NCBI GenBank assembly: GCA_001579985.1
Contig: LRSR01002369.1
Location: 1 to 21,773 of the forward strand
Length of the DNA stretch: 21,773 nt
Source of the DNA: Hypsibius dujardini
Lineage: Eukaryota; Tardigrada; Eutardigrada; Parachela; Hypsibiidae
Direction of reading: 5' to 3'
Under the pieces are notes generated by a model. The model did no database searches. It was not told the DNA's origin and saw only the letters and a list, made by a program, of their open reading frames with translations. A program made the position numbers and the translations under genes. Below are positions 1 to 8,900 of this stretch, piece after piece (position 1 is the stretch's first letter; every line of letters starts with the position of its first letter).

Positions 1-46
1 GGAGCACAAGTCCAGGCGGCCCATGTGTAATTCACGTCCAAAGGTG

Positions 47-54
47 TGACGTCA
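47..54. promoter_or_regulatory. CRE/ATF-type palindrome
   Basis: An exact TGACGTCA palindrome near the left edge. In this position it could act as a U3 enhancer site bound by CREB/ATF-type bZIP proteins. The same octamer recurs inside pol near 8690, so one copy alone is weak evidence. Confidence 0.3.
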
Positions 55-275
55 CAGTAAAGGCCCCAGCGGCTGGGTCGGCATACTGAAGACAGCAAGG
101 CAACGGGCAAGAAGCCACGCCCACCAAGGTAGCATCGGTCTCGGATTGGTCGACCGGCGCGCGCGCCCGCCTTCATCCCTTATTTCTCTCTGTTGAGGAA
201 AGCTTTGGCCAATCGGCGTGTCTGCTACCGCCCACTGCCAGAATGGCTTTAACTCTGTTAATCTTTTTGGCCGTT

Positions 276-298
276 GTTCGGAGAGAATTGCTCCGAAC
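276..298 (+). other. Perfect 8-bp RNA hairpin in the putative LTR
   Basis: GTTCGGAG at 276-283 and CTCCGAAC at 291-298 are exact reverse complements around a 7-base loop. If the transcript starts upstream, this hairpin would sit near its 5' end, where retroviruses often have structured elements. That role is inferred. Confidence 0.4.
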
Positions 299-750
299 TC
301 GGACCACCTGTTTTCATTGTATTCTTTTTACTGGATTTGGGAGGGGGTCAAGAAGAGGGTCGCTTATCATCACTTGTCAATTTTTCGGATACATTCTCTC
401 ATTTATTCCCCCTAGTCTAGCTTTAGCTCACGTTTACTTCGGTGTCTTAGACCTCTTTCCTGTCGGGATCTCCCTGTTGTTTGGAGAACCGCGACCTTGT
501 ACCTCCTTTCATTATCCGTAACATTTCACAAATCACCCTTTGGGTTCTGGATCGCTTATCATTATTATTACTACTATCATCGTGTGACGAACTATACGGT
601 CTCACGACCAGCAGTCAGGAGCCAATCATTAGTACGGAAGCCACCTCAGGAACACATCAATCAACCTTCACCACACACAATCCCCACACAAGTCACGTAG
701 ACGCCCCTCCACACCATTGATCCTACGGGGAAGCGCGCAACCATCAAATG

Positions 751-768
751 TGGTGACTCCGCCGTGAG
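751..768 (+). other. Primer-binding site, tRNA-Trp type
   Basis: The 18 bases start with TGGTGAC and fit the complement of a tRNA 3' end including CCA. From memory of the Rous sarcoma virus tRNA-Trp site, about 15 of 18 bases agree. The site follows a CA dinucleotide by four bases and lies about 720 bases before gag, as expected for initiation of minus-strand DNA. The host tRNA-Trp sequence would confirm or correct the assignment. Confidence 0.65.
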
Positions 769-1490
769 ATTTTTGTTTTCTTCCCCGACTGCGGACTCAT
801 CGTCGACGCAGGAGGATTTCTGGTGGATTTGGAGGCTCCTACGCGATCTTCCGCAAATTTATTTGTGTGTGTGTGTGGACTCATCGTGATCGTTACCTCG
901 TTTCCTTGACCTACTTAGAGCTGTTTTTCACCCTTCCCGCCAAATCTACCCACAGCTGGAAATCGACACCCGTCGCGGATCGACGATCGTCGGAAATCGA
1001 CATTCGTCGCTGGACAACTCGGACACGGACGTCCATCGGAGCCACGCAGGTAGAAACACCTTCGTGGGTTGGTTAAAGGCTCTCTTTTTGGGGTTCAGGG
1101 TCCGAGGCGATCGGAGTTCAGTTGGGTTGGGAAGCGGTGATTCGTGTTAGAGTGTTAGTGTTTTTTCGTTCGGTGGTGCAGATTTTACTAGTATCGAGGA
1201 TCCTGCTCATCTGGTACGTAGTGAGCGGTCTCATCTTTTCCAGGTAGCTGAAGAGGTAGACTCCATTTTTTTTCTCGTCCATGTGATAAAGCCCTCGGAA
1301 CCCGTTTAGCAGTAGATTACCTGGTTACTTTAACCGGTCCTCGTTCGAAAGTCGTCCCTTCCAGGGCCGCAACCCAGCTCAAAGTCGGTCCCTCCGGGAA
1401 CGCAACCTGTATGAAGTCGGGTCCTCAGGATCCGCACCTACCCACCCCAATATCGAAGGCGATACCTTCGGGGGCCCGGGTCTTCAGTTA
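769..1490 (+). other. Untranslated leader upstream of gag
   Basis: About 720 bases between the primer-binding site and the gag ATG. It contains a short TG run near 865-878, a splice-donor-like CAG/GTAGAA at 1047-1055, another at 1213 (GGTACGTAG), acceptor-like pyrimidine-AG sites at 1243 and 1487, and three imperfect tandem repeats at 1348-1446. An inverted repeat, CGAAGG with CCTTCG, lies at 1454-1470. The gag frame is open upstream of its ATG back to a TAA at 1287, without another ATG. Retroelement leaders usually hold packaging and dimerisation signals, and a splice donor when a downstream gene is made from spliced RNA. Those roles are inferred. Confidence 0.5.
1348..1446 (+). repeat. Three imperfect tandem repeats of 32-33 bp in the leader
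   Basis: Units begin with AAGTCG at 1349, 1382 and 1414. Each continues with a C-rich/G-rich palindromic core and then CGCAAC or CGCACC. In units 1 and 2 the core can fold as a 4-bp stem around a TCC loop (CCCT/AGGG and TCCC/GGGA). Repeated short hairpins just upstream of gag resemble packaging-signal architecture. Confidence 0.6.
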
Positions 1491-4400
1491 ATGCGGTCGG
1501 CAAAGGAGAAACGGACGAAATCACTCGCAGTCCCTCGGATCACGAAAACAGCTACGGATAACCTCGTGGAACCAATCAGCGATACTACCGGTCGTCGAAC
1601 CCTCCGTTCCAACGGGAGCGGGGTCACCCACGTTAGCCTCGCCGCACCGACTCGCACTCGAAATCTGCGCCCCGCGACCGCCAAACCAGCGGCGCTCCCG
1701 ATAACTCCAATCATTGCGGAACCGCCCATCTCACCGGCGAATTCCGGCCCAGAGGCGGAATCCGAATACGATCGAAACCTCCAACGGTCGGCAAATCCGG
1801 ACGCATGTGACGCCACGTTCGGCGAACCTCAGCCACCGACCAACTCGGAAATGTCTTCCAACAGTCGTTCCAACTCAGTTCAGGATCGGCGTCAGGAACA
1901 GCCGAACGGTATAGCCCCCCAGGCCCACCATGCGTTCCCGTCCGTGCAGCTGGCGCCTCCACCCGTGCCTCAGCCGGGCGTGCAGCCCCAGCTGGACGCG
2001 TGTCGCCTCAGCCAGGAACAGCAGGGAGGGGCCGATATCATCCCCCAACTGCAGCAGCTCACCGATCAACGTCATCCGGAGGGCGAACAGCAGTCTCAAA
2101 GTCGTTCGGAGGAACAGCTCCAGCAGGAAGACATCCGGGACCGGAATCGCCAAAATTCCGAGTCCCGCGATGCTGATCACGATTCGGCCGACGCTGACAA
2201 CGCGAACGCCCAGCAGAACGACGTCCGGGACCGGAACCGTCAAAATTCCGTAGTCCGTGACGCAGATCAGGCCTTGATAATTGCCAACAACTCGCACGTC
2301 CGACTGGATGGAGCCCGTGACCGGAGCCGCCAAAACTCCGGGTCGCACGGTTCGGATCACGGACACATGGACGCGGATGACTCACATGTCCAACAGCACA
2401 AAGCCCGGGACCGGAGCCGCCATAACTCCGGTTCCCGGGGGTTGAACGAAGCCTCGGTCAACTTGGAAGCCTCACAGGTCAGCCGTCCGGACTGGCAGCG
2501 GGTGGCCCAGCAGAACGTTTGGATCATGGAAGAAATTCGATCACAGCTGACGGACCAGTCCCGGCTGTTCGCCCAGGAGGTGGCCGACATGCGGGCGTTA
2601 CTTACGCGCCGCAGTGACTCAGCTCTCGGTGCACCGCGACGGGGTCAACAGTCCCAACTGCTCCAACGGTCGCACGCCCAAGGGGCATCCAGCATGAACA
2701 TCAACCAGCAGTCGAATCACCAGACGCGTGATCCGAGGGTCACACCCTCACTGTTGGGGCCATCCGTGACCTTCGCGGATCAGGTGGATTACCAGGGGCG
2801 CCACTACGGTGGACACGGACAGACACAGCCGGTGCCCTCCCAGAGCCAGGTCACCCAGATTACGGATCCGACAATGCTGGCACAGCAACAACGCCCGTCC
2901 AGTGTCATCTGCTTGGGGACGCCCGGCCAACGGCCAGACCTCGAGCCACTTAGGGCGCCAGAGTACTTGGCCCGCACGACGACACACCCGGCCGATACGT
3001 CCCTCCTCCTTCCTCAACCGGAGGAGTCCTGGCAGGTGAAAATCCTCCGTGATCAGGCGTCGCGGAAGGACCAGAAAATCAAGGAGTTGGAACGGATGCT
3101 GGAGCAGAAGCTGGCCGACGCGTCAGCTTGGCCGGTGAAATTTGTGCCGTCGGCCAACAGCACCTTCCGGCCGGTGATCCCGAGTCATATCGGAGACCCG
3201 GCCACGGAGCAACAGCAACGACCATCGACACCGAGACTGGTGCTGGCCCCCCAGCCCAGTCACACGGGCGCCCAGGCGGGTCCCGTGCCGGCCAGACGAT
3301 TAGGTTACGGCGAAATCGAAGGTCTCAATACCTTCACCGGTCCGGACTGGGAATGTTACGTCCCGACCAAGTCCACGTGCGCTTTCGACGACATTTGCGA
3401 AAGAGCATGCCGGGAGCGACCGTTCCGTCCCAAAGGGCGTCCGGCGGAGATTACCCGACCGGACACCCCGGACCACGATGGGCGCACGCGAACCCAGGTC
3501 GGGACCACCGGGAAGGTCGTTCAAGGACAAGACGGGTCAGGGACTGCCCAGGCACCCCGGACCACGGACCCACTTTTGAATCAGTGGAGCTACCAAACTG
3601 CTCACATCGAAGCTATGCTCGAAGCAGCGGCGTCCAAACCCAGGGGGACCCGAGCCATAGACATCGCGTATCAGGTGGGTAAAGACCAGTCGACTGGTCA
3701 ACAGGCCCCCGGCCGGGACACGGCTCAGCCAACGGCCCCGGCAGCTAGATCGACGGGCGCCACGTCCACAATATACGACGGATTACCTAACCAACAACAG
3801 TCAGGCCAAGGAGCGGGAGACCCGCCGCAGGGCGGAAACGGCCAACCGCCGTGGAGCGGCCATTATGCCCACGTGCCAGCGGCATCCCTACTGCAAACCA
3901 CTCAGCAGTCCACGCTTGGTCTTCCAAATCAGACGATGTCGGTCCCGCAACCGTGGGTACCGACGCCGGTCGTGGCTGGAGGACAACAGCCGGCCGCGCC
4001 GGCACCGGCCGTGCATATCCAACCGGATGCGTGGTCCGTCCCACAATACGGGATAGCACCGCAGCCGGCCCAACAAATGCAGGGAGGAATGCTCGGCAGT
4101 GGAGTGTGGCCATACGGATCACCCTACGGGGCCATCCCGCAATACGGTTTCCAGGTCGGGTCAACTTGGCAGTACCCAACAATGATAGCGGATACCACCC
4201 GGTACAGCAACATGCCGATGGGACTCGACGCGACGACGATCCGCCAGCAGATGGCACAGCAGGTGGCGGCGGATCCGAACATGCAGAAGCTCTACGCTAA
4301 GAAGATGGACCCGATTACGGTCCGGCCCTTCAACCCGGAAAGCGGCAAGTTCATCGTATTCTGGCCGTCCTTCATCCGGATGGGTTGCCGCAGAGGCTGG

Positions 4401-5906
4401 ACCCAGGAGGACCAATACATCGACGCCCTGCCACAGTTCATGGAGGGCACGGCTCTGAAGTTCGTCAATCGACTTCTTGAGCAGGATCTCGCCCGTCGGT
4501 TGCCGTTGTCGTACTACGAGGGCCGACTGGCGCAGGAGTACCGGACCAACCCTATCGACGAAATCAAGAAGTCGAAATCGAAACTGGAGGCACTCCGGCT
4601 ACAGCCGAACATGAAACCATTTCAGCTGTTCAACGAAATGGAGTCCCTCATCGCGGTATTTGCGCCCGGGATGGATGAGTGGTCCAAGATCGATCATCTC
4701 AAACGGACCCTCATCGACATCCCCGGCCTCACAAGCAAATTTCAGTATCGACCGTTCAACTCGTACGAGGAGGCTAAGGCCGAGTACGAGAGGTGCGTGG
4801 CCAAGTTCCGAGGCAAAATGGTCTACATCAAGGAGAAGACGAGCAACGTAGCCCCGGACGCCGGGATTAACGTCTATTCGGCCACGCCCACGGGGTCCGG
4901 TTCGTCAAACACCGGATCCCAGGGAGACTACCCGCCCAAGCCGAAGCAGGACCAGAAGGGTCCGGCAGCGTGGACCGACAAACTCGCCAGCACCGTCCAG
5001 TCCATGGCGGCGTCACAACTGGCCCTCGTTGCGGAGCTCGGCGCCAACCGGACACAGGGACCGCAGGAACAGGCGTCGGCTCCCGAACAACAGAACCGAA
5101 GTAAGCCGGCGGCGGCGCCCAATTCGTATCAAGAGGGGCCGTTCACCACGACATATGTGCCACTGACGCCCAATGGGGCGCGAGCGTCGTCGCCCACGGG
5201 TCGGAACACGAACTACCGGGGCGGACAGAAGAGCGCGGCGCCGTTCGCGTGCTACAATTGTGGGTCACCGGACCACTTGGCCCGCAACTGTCCGCAGCCA
5301 CCGAAATCAAGACCCTCGGGCGGACGACCTGGAGGATATGGCGGTAACACGCCCAACGGTCCCCGGCAGGACCGGAACAATTCGTATGGATTAGAACGCC
5401 CGCCCAGCCGTGGAGCGAACTCGGGTCGTCCGGGGTCACCCGGCAATCAACGAAAACCCTGCGTATGGGACGGAGAGGATCACTCGTCATGGGGTTGCCC
5501 AAATCGCCACTGCAAGGACTGCCGGGAGAACTGTCGGGAGGGGCAAATTGCACCCCATGCGGACCAAAATTCGTGCCCGATCTGGCTGAATAGCCCGGCG
5601 GTCGACATGTGGGAGTACGCACGAAAGGCGATGAATCGAGAGCGGCTCGGGATGAACGACCCGGGACACCCGGTTCCGCGGGCCACGGGCTACCAGCCAC
5701 GGGTTCAGAACACCAACCAACAGTCAAACGACTTCTCGCGATTCGACGAGAGAAATCCGCCACCAAACCCGGCGGGTAACGGCTCGGGTCAGCAACAGGG
5801 TGGACAACGGAACGGAGGCGGCCAGTGGAATTTTCAACCACAAGGCGGCCAACAGCTGGCCAACAACGGAAATGGAAGCGCGGCTGCGGGAAACGGCAGC
5901 GGATGA
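1491..5906 (+). CDS. gag: Gag polyprotein (1471 aa)
   Basis: Structural protein of the intracellular particle; it packages the RNA. Residues 1 to about 930 are mostly low-complexity (Q, P, S, R), with four 30-aa repeats near 216-335, a short coiled coil near 505-545 and a PTAP motif at 747-750. From about 939 to 1120 a helical region with MDPITVRPF near its start and the typical spacing of Trp, Tyr and Leu fits a Ty3/gypsy capsid domain. A CCHC knuckle follows (C1254, C1257, H1262, C1267), then a second Cys cluster (C1324, C1336, C1341, C1344, C1348, C1362) and a Gly/Gln/Asn-rich tail. It is roughly three to four times the usual gypsy Gag length. The first ATG of the open frame was taken as start. 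The frame continues upstream to 1290 without ATG, so a spliced or non-AUG extension is possible. It ends in TGA inside the frameshift stem and overlaps the pol frame. Confidence 0.93.
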   Translation: MRSAKEKRTKSLAVPRITKTATDNLVEPISDTTGRRTLRSNGSGVTHVSLAAPTRTRNLRPATAKPAALPITPIIAEPPISPANSGPEAESEYDRNLQRSANPDACDATFGEPQPPTNSEMSSNSRSNSVQDRRQEQPNGIAPQAHHAFPSVQLAPPPVPQPGVQPQLDACRLSQEQQGGADIIPQLQQLTDQRHPEGEQQSQSRSEEQLQQEDIRDRNRQNSESRDADHDSADADNANAQQNDVRDRNRQNSVVRDADQALIIANNSHVRLDGARDRSRQNSGSHGSDHGHMDADDSHVQQHKARDRSRHNSGSRGLNEASVNLEASQVSRPDWQRVAQQNVWIMEEIRSQLTDQSRLFAQEVADMRALLTRRSDSALGAPRRGQQSQLLQRSHAQGASSMNINQQSNHQTRDPRVTPSLLGPSVTFADQVDYQGRHYGGHGQTQPVPSQSQVTQITDPTMLAQQQRPSSVICLGTPGQRPDLEPLRAPEYLARTTTHPADTSLLLPQPEESWQVKILRDQASRKDQKIKELERMLEQKLADASAWPVKFVPSANSTFRPVIPSHIGDPATEQQQRPSTPRLVLAPQPSHTGAQAGPVPARRLGYGEIEGLNTFTGPDWECYVPTKSTCAFDDICERACRERPFRPKGRPAEITRPDTPDHDGRTRTQVGTTGKVVQGQDGSGTAQAPRTTDPLLNQWSYQTAHIEAMLEAAASKPRGTRAIDIAYQVGKDQSTGQQAPGRDTAQPTAPAARSTGATSTIYDGLPNQQQSGQGAGDPPQGGNGQPPWSGHYAHVPAASLLQTTQQSTLGLPNQTMSVPQPWVPTPVVAGGQQPAAPAPAVHIQPDAWSVPQYGIAPQPAQQMQGGMLGSGVWPYGSPYGAIPQYGFQVGSTWQYPTMIADTTRYSNMPMGLDATTIRQQMAQQVAADPNMQKLYAKKMDPITVRPFNPESGKFIVFWPSFIRMGCRRGWTQEDQYIDALPQFMEGTALKFVNRLLEQDLARRLPLSYYEGRLAQEYRTNPIDEIKKSKSKLEALRLQPNMKPFQLFNEMESLIAVFAPGMDEWSKIDHLKRTLIDIPGLTSKFQYRPFNSYEEAKAEYERCVAKFRGKMVYIKEKTSNVAPDAGINVYSATPTGSGSSNTGSQGDYPPKPKQDQKGPAAWTDKLASTVQSMAASQLALVAELGANRTQGPQEQASAPEQQNRSKPAAAPNSYQEGPFTTTYVPLTPNGARASSPTGRNTNYRGGQKSAAPFACYNCGSPDHLARNCPQPPKSRPSGGRPGGYGGNTPNGPRQDRNNSYGLERPPSRGANSGRPGSPGNQRKPCVWDGEDHSSWGCPNRHCKDCRENCREGQIAPHADQNSCPIWLNSPAVDMWEYARKAMNRERLGMNDPGHPVPRATGYQPRVQNTNQQSNDFSRFDERNPPPNPAGNGSGQQQGGQRNGGGQWNFQPQGGQQLANNGNGSAAAGNGSG
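2136..2495 (+). repeat. Four tandem 90-bp repeats in gag
   Basis: The core CGGGACCGG or a one-base variant starts at 2136, 2226, 2316 and 2406, exactly 90 bases apart. Each unit encodes 30 residues with R-D-R-(N/S)-R-(Q/H)-N-S followed by an acidic stretch with DAD or similar. The exact period and moderate divergence indicate expansion by slippage or unequal exchange followed by drift. The last copy has lost its second half. Confidence 0.9.
3729..3740 (+). other. PTAP late-domain-like motif in Gag
   Basis: Gag residues 747-750 read PTAP in a disordered Pro/Ala/Thr-rich stretch. In retroviral Gags, PTAP recruits TSG101 and ESCRT-I for budding. A four-residue motif in Pro-rich sequence can arise by chance, so function is uncertain. 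Confidence 0.35.
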
Positions 5907-8900
5907 TCGTCCAGCTGGGGTCGATCATCCAGCAGCCGAAAGAACCCAGTACCCTCAGCGGTGGGAGACCGCCCCCTCTGTCGTCACCTCGTGAAGCCGC
6001 CGGGACAGCCCCGTTACCTGGTATCCGAAGCCCACTAACTCTGAAAACTCGAAATTCTCAAACTACCACCCCGGACACGAGGTGGCCCTCACCACCGGCA
6101 GTGCTGGACCCGGATCCAGACGGTTTCGTTTTCGTCAAAAGGACGATCCCAGTCGCAAAGCGAACATACGGGGAGGTGGTGACAGCCGTCGCGATCCCCT
6201 TGAGTGCGAACTCTTTCGCCGAACTCGAGGTGGAAGAGGAACAAGAAGGACTTTCCCGAATGGCGAATGAGTCCTGCAGTGAAGAAACTGATGTCGAACG
6301 ATACGACTCCGGACAGCCGGGCTCGATCTGGTCACAACAAAGGAGGAATCCGTCAAGTCCGGCGAAAAAGTCGCCAGCGCAGAAACCCACGGCAAAGGAA
6401 GAATCGAGAGAGGGAGATCCGATCGCAAATCCCAACCCCGTCAGAGGAAACGGTCCGCAAAGAGAAGCTCTAGGGAACCCAGACGGCGCGTCCCGGGGAC
6501 GGTCGTCAAAGGGGACGAGCACAGGAAAGCCGACCAAGGAACATGACGGGCTGGGAGCGGAACCAGGACACTCTCAAGGCGAATCCTGCGTAGAAGTGGA
6601 CGCGCACAGTACGGACGGACAATCCCAAGCAGGGGACCGGAGAGAGTTTCCGACATGGTTTCGGTGGTTGGTCGAGGGACGCGCACCAGATATGGCCCCA
6701 GGAGAGCATATACTGCAGGTGCTGATTCAGTGGCCGCGGGACAGATTGCCCCCGCCAGACGAAGCGTCCCAGTTTGAGAAGGACCTACGTGCACGTTTAC
6801 ACGTTGCGGTCCTTGAGGTCGAGCCGATCACGGCTTCCTGTAGCGTCGTTTGGAGGACCATGGACCCGCTGGGAGCGGAGTCCGAGTACATTCAAGGGCT
6901 GATCGAGGAGGTAACCCGCGAGCGATACCCGTGGGCTAAATCCCACCTTCATTTTCATCCGTACGGGTGCATCTCGGACCAAGAGGAGTTCCGGGTGCCC
7001 CCCACATACGACGTACGATACGCACCGCCAGAATCGGAATGTCCGACCCATGGGAGTTTGAGGGCTGCGGCTGGGTTCGCAGTGCCTGGGTCCGTATACA
7101 CGGGCACTGTGGTCCCCGGGCCCGAAGATTCGGGTCGGACTGAGCCCCGGCAACCGGACTCACATGATTTAGTAATTTTGGAAGACGATCCAACCAGTCG
7201 ACCGGAAGCGAAACCGGTGTTCCAACGTGGTTGGACGGACCAAGGGTACACGGACGATATCTGCATTGGGTGGACGGACGCGCTCGTTGAAGGACCACCT
7301 AAGTACCCGACCATCTTTCCGCAAGCCCGGCTGCGAGCAGAGATCGGTAGTTGCGGACTGTTGACGAACCCGATCTTGGACACTGGCGCGAGCATGAGCG
7401 TCATTTCGTCAGAACTCTGTGACGCCGCGGGAGTTGAGTACTACCCGCTTCCCAAGGAAAACCAGCAACGCTGTCGGGGAATCACGGGCCACGTGATGGT
7501 CCTTGGAGAATTTTTCACGATGTTGCAGATGCGGATCCTGAACCAAACGATTACTGTCCCCATCGCGGTCGCACGAGATCCGAGGACGAAGTTCCTTTTG
7601 GGAATGAATATCCTCACGCGGTTAAACTGCATGTATGATTTTTCGGGAATGAGACTCATCAACCGGGTCAGCGAGACACAGGGCGTTTGGCCACGGGAAG
7701 GATTCATGACGGACAGGGAGTCGGATCCAGTTCCGTTGGTCCATTGCGTGATCGAATGGGATTACTATCCCCCGAAGACGAAGGAAGAACTCGCAGAGTT
7801 TGTCCGTGATGTCGAACGGATCTCGTGGATCCGAGACCGGGGAGCCCGAGTAGTTCTCACCCAGGAGGCCGCAACATGCGCGATCTATTGGACAAACCTC
7901 GAAGGATGGAATGTGCCCGACTTGCATAAGGCCCATGGGCGGATCAAAGAACACGCTATCACACTGCTCGGGGAAGGTACGGAAGTGTCACGATTGGTTG
8001 TCCAAGGCCCGGAGGGCAAAATTCGACTCGAATCGTGTGATGAGATGAGGTCCAAGGGAGACACGGCGGCCGTCGCGGCCGCGGAGGCAGCGACAGAAGA
8101 ACCGTGGTTGATGGAATTTACCGCGGAAGACACACCGGCCCCGAACATCACCACTACCAGCTTGCACCTTCCGGACGTCCTGCCAGAGTGCACCAAGGAC
8201 GGTCCCAAAACGACACGCGAAGGTTCTTCCGAGGGACACAATTGGGGCCGGGTTTTGGCGGGACTCATCGAGTTCCCATTTGGATTCAGTATCCACGATA
8301 GGAAAGCAAATCGATTGGTGGATTGTCTGTCCAAAGGGGGCTTCACAGCCCCCAGTCACCTGGTCATCTCCAACCAGACACACTGCTGTATGGCGGTGTG
8401 GACGAACTGGGAGGACGGCATGGGTGGCGTCATCGAGAAAACACGCCGTGCGGTCGAACAACGGCTGAGACAGACTGTCTTCCGAACGAGTAAAGTCCTA
8501 CCGATCCGGCAGGTGGACGTCCCACCAGGACCGATTCAGGTCGGGATACTGGACCTGCACCCGGGCGTGTGTCAGGAGCGTCGGGTAGGAAGCAAGGAGG
8601 TCTCGGACCAACTTCTCCAACTGGAAACGTACCCCATCCACTTGTCAACAACGATCCACCCGGACGGCAGTGAGACGTTCAACCAGCGTGACGTCACAGC
8701 CCCGGAGCTCGTGTACTTGCTCATTCAATATCCATATGATCACATACCAACGGAGGAAGAATACCGAACGTTACGGGATCGGTTGATGACGGCCGACGTG
8801 ATCAAGACAAGAGGGTGTTACCTCGTCGTGTCCCGGCAGACCCAAAGCTGCACGATTGCATGGACGGATCGTCAGGATTGGACATACTTGCAGATGAAGG

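Larger units (their letters stand above)
1..746 (+). repeat. Putative 5' LTR (complete or 3' part)
   Basis: This stretch has no convincing gene. It ends in CA at 745-746, four bases before the primer-binding site at 751, which is where a 5' LTR should end. A possible TG start is at 24-25, but the left border cannot be fixed without the partner LTR. It contains a CRE palindrome, a reverse CCAAT box (ATTGG near 145), a CCAAT box near 210, a GC-rich run near 150-170, a perfect 8-bp hairpin at 276-298 and a trinucleotide-rich stretch near 560-583. I saw no clear TATA box. The short open frames inside it have no coding character. The LTR call rests on position relative to the primer-binding site, not on seeing two copies. 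Confidence 0.45.

Noticed and set aside
218-720. Several short overlapping open frames in the left end
   Set aside because: Low-complexity, phenylalanine/serine-rich translations in a region that looks like an LTR; no coding character.
2136-2495. CRISPR-like array
   Set aside because: The 90-bp units are in-frame coding repeats of gag without repeat-spacer structure, in a eukaryotic retroelement.
5825-5840. AAT-TTT near 5829 as the slippery site
   Set aside because: It does not fit X-XXY-YYZ in the gag phase and lacks the well-spaced stem; GGGAAAC at 5888 fits fully.
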